From Proteiniclasticum aestuarii (GTDB taxonomy: Bacteria > Bacillota > Clostridia > Clostridiales > Clostridiaceae), in assembly GCF_017368455.1 (NCBI RefSeq), contig NZ_JAFNJU010000003.1, positions 62,001 to 126,000 of the forward strand: a stretch of DNA of 64,000 nucleotides, in the 5' to 3' direction. The position numbers were made by a program, and so were the translations under genes. Shown piece after piece: positions 41,985 to 51,549 of the stretch (positions are counted from its first letter, which is position 1; each line of letters opens with the position of its first letter). The notes under the pieces are model-generated. The model searched no databases and was not told the origin of the DNA. It saw only the letters and a list, made by a program, of their open reading frames with translations.

Positions 41985-42944
41985 ATGGAGCTTGCAAGCA
42001 AAAAAATTAGTGATTTGGTCGTCGGGGATCGTGTGGACTGTTTCTTCATCGTGAAGAGAGTCGATCTGAAGACCACCAACTCAAACGATAAGAAATATCT
42101 GGATTTCATATTCGGAGATAAGACGGGGGAGATTTCAGGGAAACTCTGGGAAGTACCTGCGGCAATGGAAACCATGTTCAAGGAAAGCGATCTGGTCAAA
42201 GCCAGAGGGACAGTCACCAGTTTCATGAACAGCAATCAGTTCAAGATCGATCGGATCAGACTTTCATCAGAAGAAGATGGAGTGGATCCGGAGGATTTCG
42301 TGGAAACGGCGCCGCTTAAGAACACCTTCATGCTGGATGAAATCCGAAAGTTCATTCTTTCCATAAGGGATGAGGATATCCGCAGGGTGGTGGAGGCTGC
42401 TGTAGAAGAGAAGGTGGATAAAATCATGTACTATCCGGCAGCGAAGAGAAATCATCATGCCATACGGTCCGGACTGCTTTATCATGTGCTGACCATGCTG
42501 AAGCTGGGACAGCAGATCGCCGGAATCTATACTACGGTGAATACGGATCTTCTCTATGCGGGCATCATTCTGCATGACCTGGAGAAGATGAATGAAATGG
42601 AATCTTCTGAGCTGGGCATCGTCAGTGAATACACCATTGAAGGCAATCTTCTGGGACATATTTCCCTTGGCGTCAAGAATGTGGATCGGATCTGTGACAG
42701 ACTCGGCACACCGGATGAGAAGAGAATGCTCCTTGAGCATATGATTCTGTCCCATCACTACGAGCCGGAATATGGAAGTCCTGTGAAGCCCATGTTCCTG
42801 GAAGCGGAGCTTCTTCACCACATCGATATGATCGATGCCAGGGTCTTTGACTTCAATCTGGCGGTGAGAGACCTGGAACCAGGTACTTTATCTGAAAGTA
42901 TTTTCTCACTGGACAGAAGAAGAATCTACAATCCGAAGCTGTAA
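41985..42944 (+). CDS. yhaM: YhaM-type 3'-5' exoribonuclease (OB-fold plus HD)
   Basis: The 319-residue protein starts at ATG 41985 after GGAAGGAG. The N-terminal OB fold covers residues about 10-90 (CFFIVKRVDLKTTNSNDKKYL, DKTGEISGKLWE). The HD domain has an HH pair near residue 155 (AAKRNHHAIRSGLLYH), HD in GIILHDLEK and a late His pair (EAELLHHIDMIDARV). This is the YhaM/CBF1 layout and length. It trims RNA and single-stranded DNA ends. It stands alone, divergent from cca. Confidence 0.9.
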   Translation: MELASKKISDLVVGDRVDCFFIVKRVDLKTTNSNDKKYLDFIFGDKTGEISGKLWEVPAAMETMFKESDLVKARGTVTSFMNSNQFKIDRIRLSSEEDGVDPEDFVETAPLKNTFMLDEIRKFILSIRDEDIRRVVEAAVEEKVDKIMYYPAAKRNHHAIRSGLLYHVLTMLKLGQQIAGIYTTVNTDLLYAGIILHDLEKMNEMESSELGIVSEYTIEGNLLGHISLGVKNVDRICDRLGTPDEKRMLLEHMILSHHYEPEYGSPVKPMFLEAELLHHIDMIDARVFDFNLAVRDLEPGTLSESIFSLDRRRIYNPKL

Positions 42945-43005
42945 GGAAAGAATCTGTTACGAGTCAAATGAACGCATCTAATATATAGAATGAGGAGGGT
43001 CTTAA

Positions 43006-44229
43006 ATGAGCGCAGTGGAAAAACTATTGAAATATGTCAAATACGACACCACTTCCGATGAAAACAGCACATCTGTGCCTTCAACAAAGGGGCAGATGGT
43101 GCTCACCCTAGAACTGAAAAAGGAACTGGAAGAGCTGGGACTGGAAACGAAACTGGATGAGAAGGGCTATCTTTTCGGTTTTCTCAGAAGCAACTCGGAT
43201 AAGAAGCTGAAAAAACTGGGACTGCTTGCCCATGTGGATACCTCACCGGATATGAGCGGCAAGGATGTGAATCCGAGAATCGTGAAGTATGAAGGTGGAG
43301 ACATCGTTCTCCATGAGGAGAACGGAATTATTCTGAAGGAATCGGAGTTTCCGGCTCTTTCCGGTTATGTGGGGCAGGAGCTTGTGGTCACAGACGGAAC
43401 CACCCTTCTGGGTGCAGATGACAAGGCGGGGGTAGCTGAAATCATGGCTGCTCTGGAGCATATTGTAAAGGATAAGGATTTCATCCACGGAGACATACAC
43501 GTGGCCTTCACGCCGGATGAGGAAATCGGTCGTGGACCCCATCATTTCGATGTGGAAGCCTTCGGCGCCGATGTGGCCTATACCATGGACGGAGGACCGC
43601 TGGGAGAGCTGGAGTATGAAAACTTCAATGCGGCTTCCGCGAAAGTCACGGTCAGAGGAAGAAACGTGCACCCGGGTACGGCCAAGGATAAGATGGTGAA
43701 CTCCATATTCATCGCCATGGAATATGCGGATTTCTTCGATCGCAAGGATACACCGGAGCATACGGAGAAATACGAAGGGTTCTACCATCTGAATGAATTC
43801 AAGGGACATGTGGATGGCACCAGCCTGGACTACATCATCAGAGATTTCTTTGAGGAGTCCTTTGAAGATCGAAAGAAGAAGATGCTGGAAGCGGCAGATG
43901 CGCTTAACGAGAAATACGGAGAAGGCACGGTCACCGTGGAGCTTCATGATCAGTACAGGAACATGAAGACCAAGATCGAGCCCCACATGTATCTGGTGGA
44001 GAATGCGAAGCAGGCTATGATGAAGGCCGGTGTCACACCGGACATCAAGCCCATCCGTGGGGGAACCGATGGTGCCCAGCTTTCATACATGGGTCTTCCC
44101 TGTCCGAATATCTTCACCGGTGGTGAAAACTATCATGGAAGATATGAGTTCATCTCTGTATCTTCCATGGACAAAGCGGTGGAGGTGCTTCTGAATCTCA
44201 TCGAGATCTTTGCGGAGCAGGAAGCGTAG
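43006..44229 (+). CDS. pepT: Peptidase T (tripeptide aminopeptidase)
   Basis: The 407-residue M20B metallopeptidase has zinc-binding motifs AHVDTSPDMSG near residue 78, LLGADDKAGVAEI near residue 138, TPDEEIGRGPHHFDVE near residue 170 and DGGPLGELEYENF near residue 196. The dimerisation domain follows, then IRGGTDGAQLSYMGLPCPN near residue 350. It removes the N-terminal residue from tripeptides in the cytoplasm. AATGAGGAGGGTCTTAA precedes ATG. It ends at a bidirectional terminator. Confidence 0.97.
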   Translation: MSAVEKLLKYVKYDTTSDENSTSVPSTKGQMVLTLELKKELEELGLETKLDEKGYLFGFLRSNSDKKLKKLGLLAHVDTSPDMSGKDVNPRIVKYEGGDIVLHEENGIILKESEFPALSGYVGQELVVTDGTTLLGADDKAGVAEIMAALEHIVKDKDFIHGDIHVAFTPDEEIGRGPHHFDVEAFGADVAYTMDGGPLGELEYENFNAASAKVTVRGRNVHPGTAKDKMVNSIFIAMEYADFFDRKDTPEHTEKYEGFYHLNEFKGHVDGTSLDYIIRDFFEESFEDRKKKMLEAADALNEKYGEGTVTVELHDQYRNMKTKIEPHMYLVENAKQAMMKAGVTPDIKPIRGGTDGAQLSYMGLPCPNIFTGGENYHGRYEFISVSSMDKAVEVLLNLIEIFAEQEA

Positions 44230-44267
44230 GACAAAAAATCTAAGGACACATAATTGAATGAAAAAGG

Positions 44268-44305
44268 GGAAAGGAGCCGTTCATCATTTTGAACAGCTCC
44301 TTTCC
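44268..44305. terminator. Bidirectional terminator between pepT and 44330 gene
   Basis: A ten-bp stem (GGAAAGGAGC/GCTCCTTTCC) plus an inner GTTC/GAAC stem has T-rich flanks on both strands. Confidence 0.8.
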
Positions 44306-44329
44306 TCTATTTTAGCTGAAATATTCAAT

Positions 44330-44848
44330 TTATTCTCTTCTGAAATAATCCTCTTCCAGCTCCTGGACGTCACCTGTTATGGGATCCACCACATGATAGC
44401 TTTTGGTCCCGTCCACTTCTGCCGTATAGTAATAGATTCTATTGCTATGCAGGATACCCTTCTGTCTGCCCATGGCAGGGATGGTGCGGCTCTGGAATTC
44501 CTGTTCAGGAAAAACCGCGCTTTCATCCATGGACGCTTCCACAAGTGCTTTCCCTTCCTCATAGGTATAGTCAGGGATCGTGTACCAGATGAGTAAAGGA
44601 AGAAGAAGACTCACCGCAATGAGGGGTAACACTTTCCAGCTTTTCAGCGACACTTTCTCACCGCTCTGAAAGAGCTTCCGATAGAAGATGGGCTGGAGCA
44701 GAAGTGGTATGAAGATGGAAGCCTGATAGACTCCGATATAGTCTTTCAGTGCCCGGTAATAGAAGTAGGCTTCCACCAGAGTCAGGATGGTGATGCCGGT
44801 GAGCACGTATTTCTTCAGAGATTCCTTTGGTATCATATAAGCACCCAT
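44330..44848 (-). CDS. Membrane protein, unknown
   Basis: The 172-residue protein has three membrane segments: near residues 13-28, 35-55 and 70-88 (VLPLIAVSLLLPLLIWY). An extracellular-type 80-residue tail with paired beta strands (RIYYYTAEVDGTKSYHVVDP) resembles a short PepSY-like or adhesion fold. It follows degV on the same strand with TAGATG spacing, so it is probably the second gene of that operon. No family recognised. Confidence 0.65.
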   Translation of the reverse strand: MGAYMIPKESLKKYVLTGITILTLVEAYFYYRALKDYIGVYQASIFIPLLLQPIFYRKLFQSGEKVSLKSWKVLPLIAVSLLLPLLIWYTIPDYTYEEGKALVEASMDESAVFPEQEFQSRTIPAMGRQKGILHSNRIYYYTAEVDGTKSYHVVDPITGDVQELEEDYFRRE

Positions 44849-45739
44849 CTATGCTTTGCTGAGGGTCTCTTCACGGTCTTTTCCGAAGAAGACCATATTG
44901 ATCACATTGGCGCCTGTGTGTGCACCGATGGTCATGCCCATGGTCACGGAAGTGATATCCTGTGAAAGATTCCTCTCTCGTATGAGTTTTTCCAGAAGAG
45001 CCACATCTTCAGGGCAGTTGCCGTGGGCAATCAGCACGGAAGAGGAGTTGGGATTTATCAGACCCTTCTCAAGATAATCCACCAGAATATGCAGGGATTT
45101 CTTTCTTCCCTTTGCCTTTTCGATGTTCAGAAGCTTGCCTTCTCTGCTCATATAGAGAATGGGCTTTATGGAAAGCATGGTACCCATGGCTGCTGAAAAG
45201 CTGGAAACGCGTCCACCTCTTTTCAGATGGTTGAGATCGTCCACCGTAAAGATGTGGTTCACTTGGAACTTCTTCTCTTCCAGCATTTGCATGATGTCAT
45301 CCATGGAGGAACCCTTCTTCTGCATCTTTGCAGCTTCCAGAACCAGCAGGGAGACGCCCACGGAAGCGCTCATGGTGTCGATAAGTTCCACTCTTCTTTC
45401 AGGATAGTCTTCTTTCAGCATATTTCGAGCCACATTGGCAGCACCGAATGTTCCGCTCAGAGAGGATGAGAATCCTACATAGAGAACATCTAAGCCTTCT
45501 TCCAGGTAGGGTCTGAAAAATTCATAAAAACGGGCAGGAGTGATCTGACTTGTGGTTGGTGTGGCACCTTCTTTTAAAGCATTGTAGTAGCTGTGTGCAT
45601 CGATGCTTTGCCAGTTGTCTTCAATGTATTCCTTGCCATTGAAGTTCACTGCCATACCGATGACATCAACCCCCTGTTCATGAAGCTTTTCGAAAGGCAT
45701 ATCGCATCCGGAATCCGTTAAAATCTTAAAATTCATCAT
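44849..45739 (-). CDS. DegV family fatty-acid-binding protein
   Basis: The 296-residue protein shows the DegV fold. It begins MNFKILTDSGCDMP, followed by FNGKEYIEDN, the conserved TSQITPARFYEFFRP near residue 75, VGFSSSLSGTFGAA near residue 90, and VDDLNHLKRGGRVSS near residue 175. FakB-type members bind a fatty acid for phosphorylation by FakA. The start is uncertain: an ATG at 45739 or 45736 fits the conserved beginning but has no clear site, while AAAGGAGG sits further upstream. Confidence 0.9.
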   Translation of the reverse strand: MMNFKILTDSGCDMPFEKLHEQGVDVIGMAVNFNGKEYIEDNWQSIDAHSYYNALKEGATPTTSQITPARFYEFFRPYLEEGLDVLYVGFSSSLSGTFGAANVARNMLKEDYPERRVELIDTMSASVGVSLLVLEAAKMQKKGSSMDDIMQMLEEKKFQVNHIFTVDDLNHLKRGGRVSSFSAAMGTMLSIKPILYMSREGKLLNIEKAKGRKKSLHILVDYLEKGLINPNSSSVLIAHGNCPEDVALLEKLIRERNLSQDITSVTMGMTIGAHTGANVINMVFFGKDREETLSKA

Positions 45740-45968
45740 TGCATTATCCCGATTCAAGAGTGAATCGAGCATCCTCCTTTTCATAGTGTAGTAAGTATAA
45801 TAATTCCTTAACATCTCCTGGGCTTGTGTTAAAATAATAATAACCGATGTTCTAATAAGTATACCATAGGAGTATATTCAAATTATTAAAATTTTCTTGG
45901 GTTTTCCTCCTATATGGAAATTATAGACTGTGGTATTATGATGAAAAAAGAGAAGTGAGAGGAATACG

Positions 45969-46199
45969 ATGGAGTTTTCAAAGGAAGAGCTTAAAAAGCT
46001 GATTAAATATGTACGAAGTGCAAAGGACCAGGCCGTGGAACTGCATGAGGCCATGATCGACATCGAGACCTATGGGGAAGTGGACCATGACGGCATGCCT
46101 GTGGTGAATTCACTGGAGCTGAAAGAGGATATCAGGGATATGGAAAATCTCATCGAAAAGATCGAGACAGGCTTAAATAAGGACTGGACCAGGGTATGA
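45969..46199 (+). CDS. Small helical protein, unknown
   Basis: The 76-residue, mainly helical, acidic protein (FSKEELKKLIKYVRSA, LELKEDIRDMENLIEKI) has AGTGAGAGGAATACG before ATG. A terminator overlaps its stop. It may be a small coiled partner protein. No family is recognised. Confidence 0.6.
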   Translation: MEFSKEELKKLIKYVRSAKDQAVELHEAMIDIETYGEVDHDGMPVVNSLELKEDIRDMENLIEKIETGLNKDWTRV

Positions 46200-46226
46200 A
46201 AAAAGGATTCGAATGAATCCTTTTTT
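46199..46226 (+). terminator. Intrinsic terminator
   Basis: A ten-bp stem (AAAAGGATTC/GAATCCTTTT) with a four-base loop is followed by a T-run. Confidence 0.85.
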
Positions 46227-46263
46227 CAGTCCTGGAAGATTATATTGAAGCCTTCAGATGTCA

Positions 46264-46710
46264 TCATCTGCCTGAGAGATTTTTAACGAGAAGGATATGG
46301 GGTCCGATGGGCGGATAGTCGAAGACATCTCCCTGAGGAAGAAATCCGAGTCTTTCGTAATACCCTGTCACCGATGTTCTTCCCTGGCACCAGAGGATGT
46401 CTACGCCTTTCTCCCTCAGAATTTCTTCCGCATACTGCACCACCTGTTTTCCGGCCCCCATTCTCCGGTATTCGGGAAGTGTGGCCATGGCCCGCAGTCT
46501 GTAGTGAAAAGTCCCTTCCAGCTCTTCATGCTGCCAAGGGCAGAAGGAAGCGATGCTGACGAGCTTCATGTCATGGAAGGCACCCACGTGAAAGGAGCCC
46601 TCGGCATCATCCGTGTCGTAGAGGCATGCCTCCTGAGACTGATAGGGGCGAAGAATCTTTTGCCTGATCGGGAGAGTTTCTCGAGAATGGATGTATCTGA
46701 CTTCAAACAT
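46264..46710 (-). CDS. GNAT-family N-acetyltransferase
   Basis: The 148-residue protein starts at ATG 46710, five bases after GGAGG. Motif A for acetyl-CoA binding is MATLPEYRRMGAGKQVVQ near residue 85, with the R-x-x-G-x-G/A loop, and motif B ends VTGYYERLGFLPQGD. Substrate unknown. It lies alone on the minus strand between the gene at 45969 and the MFS transporter. Confidence 0.88.
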   Translation of the reverse strand: MFEVRYIHSRETLPIRQKILRPYQSQEACLYDTDDAEGSFHVGAFHDMKLVSIASFCPWQHEELEGTFHYRLRAMATLPEYRRMGAGKQVVQYAEEILREKGVDILWCQGRTSVTGYYERLGFLPQGDVFDYPPIGPHILLVKNLSGR

Positions 46711-46856
46711 TGGAACCTCCATGTCATCTTCCTGCCTTTCGGATGGATTGACCTAAATCCAAGGAAAGTGCTGAGGATGAAAAACTGATTATTGAAGAAA
46801 GTATACCAAAAAATCTGGGAGAAGAACAATCGGGATTCTCTTCTTCAGGAAAAAGG

Positions 46857-46904
46857 AAAAGATCTACGGCAGAAGAGTCAGACTCTCCTGTTGTAGATCT
46901 TTTT
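46857..46904 (-). terminator. Terminator of the MFS transporter
   Basis: An 11-bp stem (AAAAGATCTAC and GTAGATCTTTT) with a 25-base loop overlaps the end of the gene. Confidence 0.75.
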
Positions 46905-48158
46905 CACGTGTTCTCTTTTATTGTACATGATGAAGATGACAGCCAGAAGATTCACGGCCATGAACAGCATGATGACATGTCTTTCGTGGTAGATTTCTCC
47001 GAGAAATCCTGCCAGAAGCTGTCCCAGAATGTTTCCTGCCGATACGATCATCTGGAAGGTTCCGTTGAATCGGCCTCTTTTCACATCCGGCACATAGGAC
47101 TGGGTGGCGGAGATCCGGATGTTGAAGGAGGTGACCCCCATGATGCCGATGATGAAGAAGCTCAGCATCATAAGCGGTACGGGGAAGTAGAGATTGAAGG
47201 CTTCCAGGATGGAGATCGTCGTGTAGACGGTGAGGGCGATGAGGAATTTCTTGTCTACGGGATACTTGTACTTGTAATGAATGAATCCGCCGGTGAGTCT
47301 TCCCAGTACACCGAAACTGCTGATGATGGTATAAAGGGTCACCACATTGATGGGGATGTTCGCGAAAAGTTCCGGATTGTTCTTGAAGAAAGGCAGATGA
47401 AGGATGTGGATGCCGCCACCTGCGAACATGGAGATGAAGAAGTAGGCGGTGATCACCTGGAGGCCCTTCTCCGCCTTCATATATGCGAGACCTTCCTTGA
47501 AGTCCGCTTTGTAGGTGACCATGGAAAAGCCCTTGTCTTCACTCTGATTGTCCGTCATGTGTTTTTCGGTATACCCGATTCTCGTTTCAAAGAGCGCCGC
47601 CACAAAAAAAGTCACAGCATTGAAGGCGAAGAGGGGTGCGGCAGAACCTGTGGAGGTATAGATGAGCGAAGCCACAGGCACCATGAAGGCAGCCAGGGGA
47701 TAGATCATGCTGGAGATGGAGTAGGCCTTGGAAAAGTTTCCTTTGGAAACCAGATTCGGATAGAAGCTTTCATAGGCTACACTGTATACGCCATCGATGG
47801 TTCCGATGAGGAGGACGATTGCGAGAAACACCGGATAATTGAACCAGTCGGCTCGGAGGAGCAGAAACATCAGAAAGAACACCGCCGAGGAGAAAAAATC
47901 CAGAGTGTAGATGACCTTCTTTCGGGAGAACCGGTCCATATAAGGACCTGCAAAAAGAGGGGCTATGATCTTGGGCAGATTGTAGACCACCATGAACAGG
48001 GAGAAAAGCAGTGTCGACTGGGTATAATCCAGGACCAGCAGCCCGATGGCGAATCCCGCCACGGAATTTCCGAGCATGGAGATGATGGAGCCTATGGTGA
48101 TGATCTTGAAATCTCTTGTCCATAATTTATTCAATGTATTCAACCGTTCCTTTTCCAT
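46878..48158 (-). CDS. MFS transporter (probable drug/metabolite efflux)
   Basis: The 426-residue protein has twelve membrane helices. The motif A-like loop GPYMDRFSRKKVIY near residue 65 and a central cytoplasmic loop (TEKHMTDNQSEDKGFSM) split two halves. It belongs to the group of small-drug or macrolide-type efflux proteins. The start at 48158 is a guess; no clear ribosome-binding site is present, and a TTG six codons in is possible. The transported compound is unknown. Confidence 0.85.
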   Translation of the reverse strand: MEKERLNTLNKLWTRDFKIITIGSIISMLGNSVAGFAIGLLVLDYTQSTLLFSLFMVVYNLPKIIAPLFAGPYMDRFSRKKVIYTLDFFSSAVFFLMFLLLRADWFNYPVFLAIVLLIGTIDGVYSVAYESFYPNLVSKGNFSKAYSISSMIYPLAAFMVPVASLIYTSTGSAAPLFAFNAVTFFVAALFETRIGYTEKHMTDNQSEDKGFSMVTYKADFKEGLAYMKAEKGLQVITAYFFISMFAGGGIHILHLPFFKNNPELFANIPINVVTLYTIISSFGVLGRLTGGFIHYKYKYPVDKKFLIALTVYTTISILEAFNLYFPVPLMMLSFFIIGIMGVTSFNIRISATQSYVPDVKRGRFNGTFQMIVSAGNILGQLLAGFLGEIYHERHVIMLFMAVNLLAVIFIMYNKREHVKKIYNRRV

Positions 48159-48300
48159 ATTCTGAATCATATATAGGCAATATTGTAGCACAAGAGGAAC
48201 TTCATCAGCCCAAAGTGAAATACAGGAAATATCATTTCGGAACAGATTCGGTTTTCTAGGCAAAACAAAAACCAATGAAACCCGAAGATTTCATTGGTTA

Positions 48301-48377
48301 TGGTGCAGTGAGAGGGATTCGAACCCCCGACCGATCGGTTCGTAGCCGATTACTCTATCCAGCTGAGCTACCACTGC
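48301..48377 (-). tRNA. tRNA-Arg (anticodon ACG)
   Basis: A 77-base tRNA on the minus strand includes encoded CCA. Acceptor stem GCAGTGG/TCACTGC, anticodon stem ATCGG/CCGAT with loop CTACGAA, and T loop GGTTCGAATCC are standard. The A of the anticodon is expected to be changed to inosine by TadA, which is encoded at 51542-51988. Confidence 0.95.
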
Positions 48378-48388
48378 TGAACTTAATC

Positions 48389-48417
48389 ATAGTACCACAA
48401 TTAAGCCGGATTTTCAA
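48389..48417 (-). promoter_or_regulatory. Promoter of tRNA-Arg
   Basis: On the minus strand TTGAAA and TACTAT are separated by 17 bases, directly after the threonine aldolase gene end. Confidence 0.7.
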
Positions 48418-48421
48418 TTTA

Positions 48422-49447
48422 CTATCTGAAATATTCTCTGAGAATTTCAAGGACCGCATCCATTCTCTCCCGGGTGATGTAGTAATGGGTCACAAAGCGG
48501 TAAAGACCGCCGTCCTGTCCATTGATGAGAATGTCTCTGTCCTTGAGGTGCGACACGAACTTTTCATCGTCGAAATTCTCTTTTTCAATATCAAAGAAGA
48601 TCATGTTGATTTTGATGGCATCCTTATGGACCCTGATGCCGGGAATCTTATCAAGCTCTTCGCCGAAGTACAGCGCATTGTCATGGTCTTCCTTCAGCCT
48701 CTTTCTCATCTCCAGGGCTTCCAGACCTGCTGCTGCAAGAATGCCTGCCTGTCTCATGCCTCCGCCGAGAATCTTCCTGTTTTTCCTGGCTTCATGGATG
48801 AACGCCTTCGTGCCTGCCACTACAGACCCTACAGGAGCGCAGAGTCCTTTGGAGAGGCAGAGGGAGATAGAGTCCGCATGCTCTGCGATGTCTTTTCCTT
48901 CCACGCCCAGATAGGTGGCGGCGTTGAAGAGTCTTGCTCCATCCAGATGAACCGGTATGCCGTGTTTCTTCGCGATGGCACGGATCTCCTGAAGGTTCTC
49001 CAGGGAAGCCACATTTCCAGTGGAATGGGCCGTCTCCACGCAGATGAGACCGGTGTGGGGGAAGTGGATGTCTTCCGCCTTGCGGATGATTCTTTCCACT
49101 TCTCTGGGGTCCATTTCGCCGGTGCTGTCGTCGATGGTTCTTGTCTGCACATTGGAGATGAGAGCCACAGAGCCCGCTTCATGCTCAATGATATGGCATT
49201 TCTCACCCAGAATGATCTCCTGGGCTCTCTTCGTGTGGGTCAGGACGGAAACCTGATTTCCGAAAACCCCAGAGGGGACAAACATGGCCGCTTCCTTGCC
49301 CAGAAGCTCCGCTGCTGTTTTCTCCAGTCTGATGACGGTTTCGTCATCTCCATAGACATCATCCCCCACTGGGGCGGTGGCCATGAGCTGTCTCATTTTT
49401 TCGGTGGGATGGGTGACTGTGTCGCTTCTTAAATCGATTTTTTCCAT
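48422..49447 (-). CDS. ltaE: Low-specificity L-threonine aldolase
   Basis: The 341-residue PLP enzyme has an N-terminal RSDTVTHPTEKM, GDDVYGDDETV near residue 30, VPSGVFGNQVS near residue 55 and the PLP lysine in SLCLSKGLCAPVGS near residue 200. It splits threonine to glycine and acetaldehyde. It is close behind the patatin gene (three-base gap), so both are likely on one transcript. Confidence 0.95.
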   Translation of the reverse strand: MEKIDLRSDTVTHPTEKMRQLMATAPVGDDVYGDDETVIRLEKTAAELLGKEAAMFVPSGVFGNQVSVLTHTKRAQEIILGEKCHIIEHEAGSVALISNVQTRTIDDSTGEMDPREVERIIRKAEDIHFPHTGLICVETAHSTGNVASLENLQEIRAIAKKHGIPVHLDGARLFNAATYLGVEGKDIAEHADSISLCLSKGLCAPVGSVVAGTKAFIHEARKNRKILGGGMRQAGILAAAGLEALEMRKRLKEDHDNALYFGEELDKIPGIRVHKDAIKINMIFFDIEKENFDDEKFVSHLKDRDILINGQDGGLYRFVTHYYITRERMDAVLEILREYFR

Positions 49448-49450
49448 ACG

Positions 49451-50581
49451 TTACACTCCTATAATTCTGTTTTGCAGGATCTTCAGGAACAGATTGGCGA
49501 TGGCAATCTTGGGCGCTGCCAGTTCCAATGCCTTGAATGCCGTTGCATCCAGTTCTTTGAAGATGATTCTTTCTTTGAGCGGCAGTCTGCTGGTGCCTCT
49601 CACGACCTCATGGACGGCCTTCAGGATCTCATCCAGAAGTTCTCCCTGATGGGCATAGATCTTCGTATTGTCGATTCTGAGCACTTCTGCCGTGATTTCA
49701 AGCCCGGATAGGGTGAGGGAATAATCTTCCCTGAGTTTATTTTCATAGTGCCCCAGAGTCTTGTTGAGAAAGACCGGGCTCACCTCTCTTCTCAGTTCCC
49801 TGATCTCTTCTGCGCTTAATGAGTTCAGGAGCGTGAAATCATCCAGGGTTCTGAAGTAATAGTGGTACCCGTGGACTTTTCCGAAGGTCTTCAGCGTATC
49901 CAGATAGCCTAAAGTCATGTTCTTGCGGATGGTATCCGGATCCGGGAACAGAACGGAGCCCAGTGGCTTTTCAGACTTGATTTCCACCAGGTTGTAAGGC
50001 CCCTTTAGACTTTTCCAGTCACCGAAGGTGTGCAGGTTCACGGCAATGATATCCTGATATCCCTTCTTATGAAGAGGGAGTACCGGGATGTTGTTGTAGA
50101 CGGCGCCATCGATATAAGCCTCTCCCTCTATGGTGAGCCTTTCGAAGGAAGGATGGTTGGCGCTGGCGCCCACATATTCCACAAGCTTTCCTTCGGGAAT
50201 GTCCTCCTTGAACAGCACCACCGGTTCCCGTGTGCTGAGATTGTAGGTGACGATCCCGAAATCGATGGGATTGCTCCGGATCACTTCTTCCTTGATGTGC
50301 TTTTTCAGGAGGTCCATGAGGATATCGAAATCAAACCCTCTGTTCTTGATGACATCAGGAATGCTGATATCTTTGAACTTGATCAGAGAATCTCTGTTCA
50401 AGGATTTCCAGATTTCCTCCATGAGCTCCATATCACCCATGAGAAAAGAAGCGCCGTTGATGGCTCCGATGGATGTCCCTGTGATGGCGCCGATCTCTAT
50501 ATTCATTTCCTTCAGCGCCTTCAGAACCCCGATCTCATAGGACCCTCGGGAGCCTCCGCCGCCTAATGCCAGGCCGTACAT
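49451..50581 (-). CDS. Patatin-like phospholipase
   Basis: The 376-residue protein starts at ATG 50581 after AAAGGAGATGGGTTC. The oxyanion loop GGGGSRG is at residues 7-13, the nucleophile Ser37 is in GTSIG, and the catalytic Asp near residue 160 is in YIDGAVYNN. The C-terminal half (about 200 residues) has no recognised domain. It probably acts on membrane lipids and is followed by threonine aldolase, with phosphatidylserine decarboxylase upstream. Confidence 0.9.
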   Translation of the reverse strand: MYGLALGGGGSRGSYEIGVLKALKEMNIEIGAITGTSIGAINGASFLMGDMELMEEIWKSLNRDSLIKFKDISIPDVIKNRGFDFDILMDLLKKHIKEEVIRSNPIDFGIVTYNLSTREPVVLFKEDIPEGKLVEYVGASANHPSFERLTIEGEAYIDGAVYNNIPVLPLHKKGYQDIIAVNLHTFGDWKSLKGPYNLVEIKSEKPLGSVLFPDPDTIRKNMTLGYLDTLKTFGKVHGYHYYFRTLDDFTLLNSLSAEEIRELRREVSPVFLNKTLGHYENKLREDYSLTLSGLEITAEVLRIDNTKIYAHQGELLDEILKAVHEVVRGTSRLPLKERIIFKELDATAFKALELAAPKIAIANLFLKILQNRIIGV

Positions 50582-50661
50582 GAACCCATCTCCTTTCTTC
50601 ACTGTATTCTAACCATACAGCAGAACTCTTTCCAGAGTCTTTCCGTTGCGTAAACTGTTTA

Positions 50662-51549
50662 TTAATTTGCAGCCCTTCCAATGGACTCGCCAAAGAGCAC
50701 TCTGGTCTCGATGCCATCCTGAGAGCGCAGAAGCAGATCCTCATCCATCCTGACCCGGTCCTTTTCTGCGAATAGAATCAGTGTGGATCCTCCGAATCGG
50801 AAATAGCCCTTTTCACTTCCACGCTTCACAGGAGTACAGTCCTTGTGGGTCTGGATGATGGTGCCGACATTGGTGGCGCCTACTTCCACAAAAAGTAGTG
50901 GACCGAAGTTTCTGCTGTCGAACTTCGTCACCGCTCTTTTGTTTTCCACATAGAGCCTTGGAATGGACTTCAGTGCCACCGGATTCACGGAGTAATAGAG
51001 ACCGTCCATGGTATGGGTGGGATGGGGTACCCCGTCATCGGGAAAATGAAATCGGTGATAGTCCAGAGGATTGAGCCGGAAGATCATCACTGTGCCGCCC
51101 TCATACTTTTCCGCCAGGGACTCATCCTGAATCAGATCCTTCAGGGCATAGGTGAGGCCCTTCACCTGGATCACTTCTTCCACGTGAATATCCTGAAAAG
51201 CGAGCATTCTAGCATCGCAGGGACTGATGAAGATCTCATCTTTAGCGTCAAAGGGTCTGGCTTCGGGTTTCAGCTTTCTTGTGAAAAAATCATTGAAAGT
51301 GGCGAAATCCTCTTCGGCCTTCAGGGACTCCTCCATATTGAGGCCATGATCCTTGATGAAGCCTTTGATCAGGCGTTTGGACCATGGGGTGTCCATGAGT
51401 CTGCCATAGAGGTCGGAGAAGAACTTTCTCTTCACGAAATAAAGAAAAGGCTTGCTATAGGGTTTTTCATAGAGGAGCTTCAGAAGACTTCCTCCTACCA
51501 CCTGTTCCTCTTTCATTCGGTTCTCTTTTCTGTCGTATACTTCAATCAT
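50662..51549 (-). CDS. psd: Phosphatidylserine decarboxylase
   Basis: The 295-residue protein starts at ATG 51549, overlapping the end of tadA by eight bases with AAGGAG ten bases upstream. The sequence includes FNDFFTRKLKPEARPF near residue 75, the PLDYHRFHFP motif near residue 165 and GGST near residue 260, the self-cleavage site that creates the pyruvoyl group. It makes phosphatidylethanolamine in the membrane. No phosphatidylserine synthase gene is nearby. Confidence 0.93.
   Translation of the reverse strand: MIEVYDRKENRMKEEQVVGGSLLKLLYEKPYSKPFLYFVKRKFFSDLYGRLMDTPWSKRLIKGFIKDHGLNMEESLKAEEDFATFNDFFTRKLKPEARPFDAKDEIFISPCDARMLAFQDIHVEEVIQVKGLTYALKDLIQDESLAEKYEGGTVMIFRLNPLDYHRFHFPDDGVPHPTHTMDGLYYSVNPVALKSIPRLYVENKRAVTKFDSRNFGPLLFVEVGATNVGTIIQTHKDCTPVKRGSEKGYFRFGGSTLILFAEKDRVRMDEDLLLRSQDGIETRVLFGESIGRAAN

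Noticed and set aside
46908..48125. 405-codon frame opposite the MFS transporter
   Set aside because: A shadow of a membrane protein gene: charged, His/Asp-rich and repetitive, with no domain signature.
48275..49432. 385-codon frame over tRNA-Arg and opposite threonine aldolase
   Set aside because: It runs through a tRNA gene and mirrors an intact PLP enzyme.
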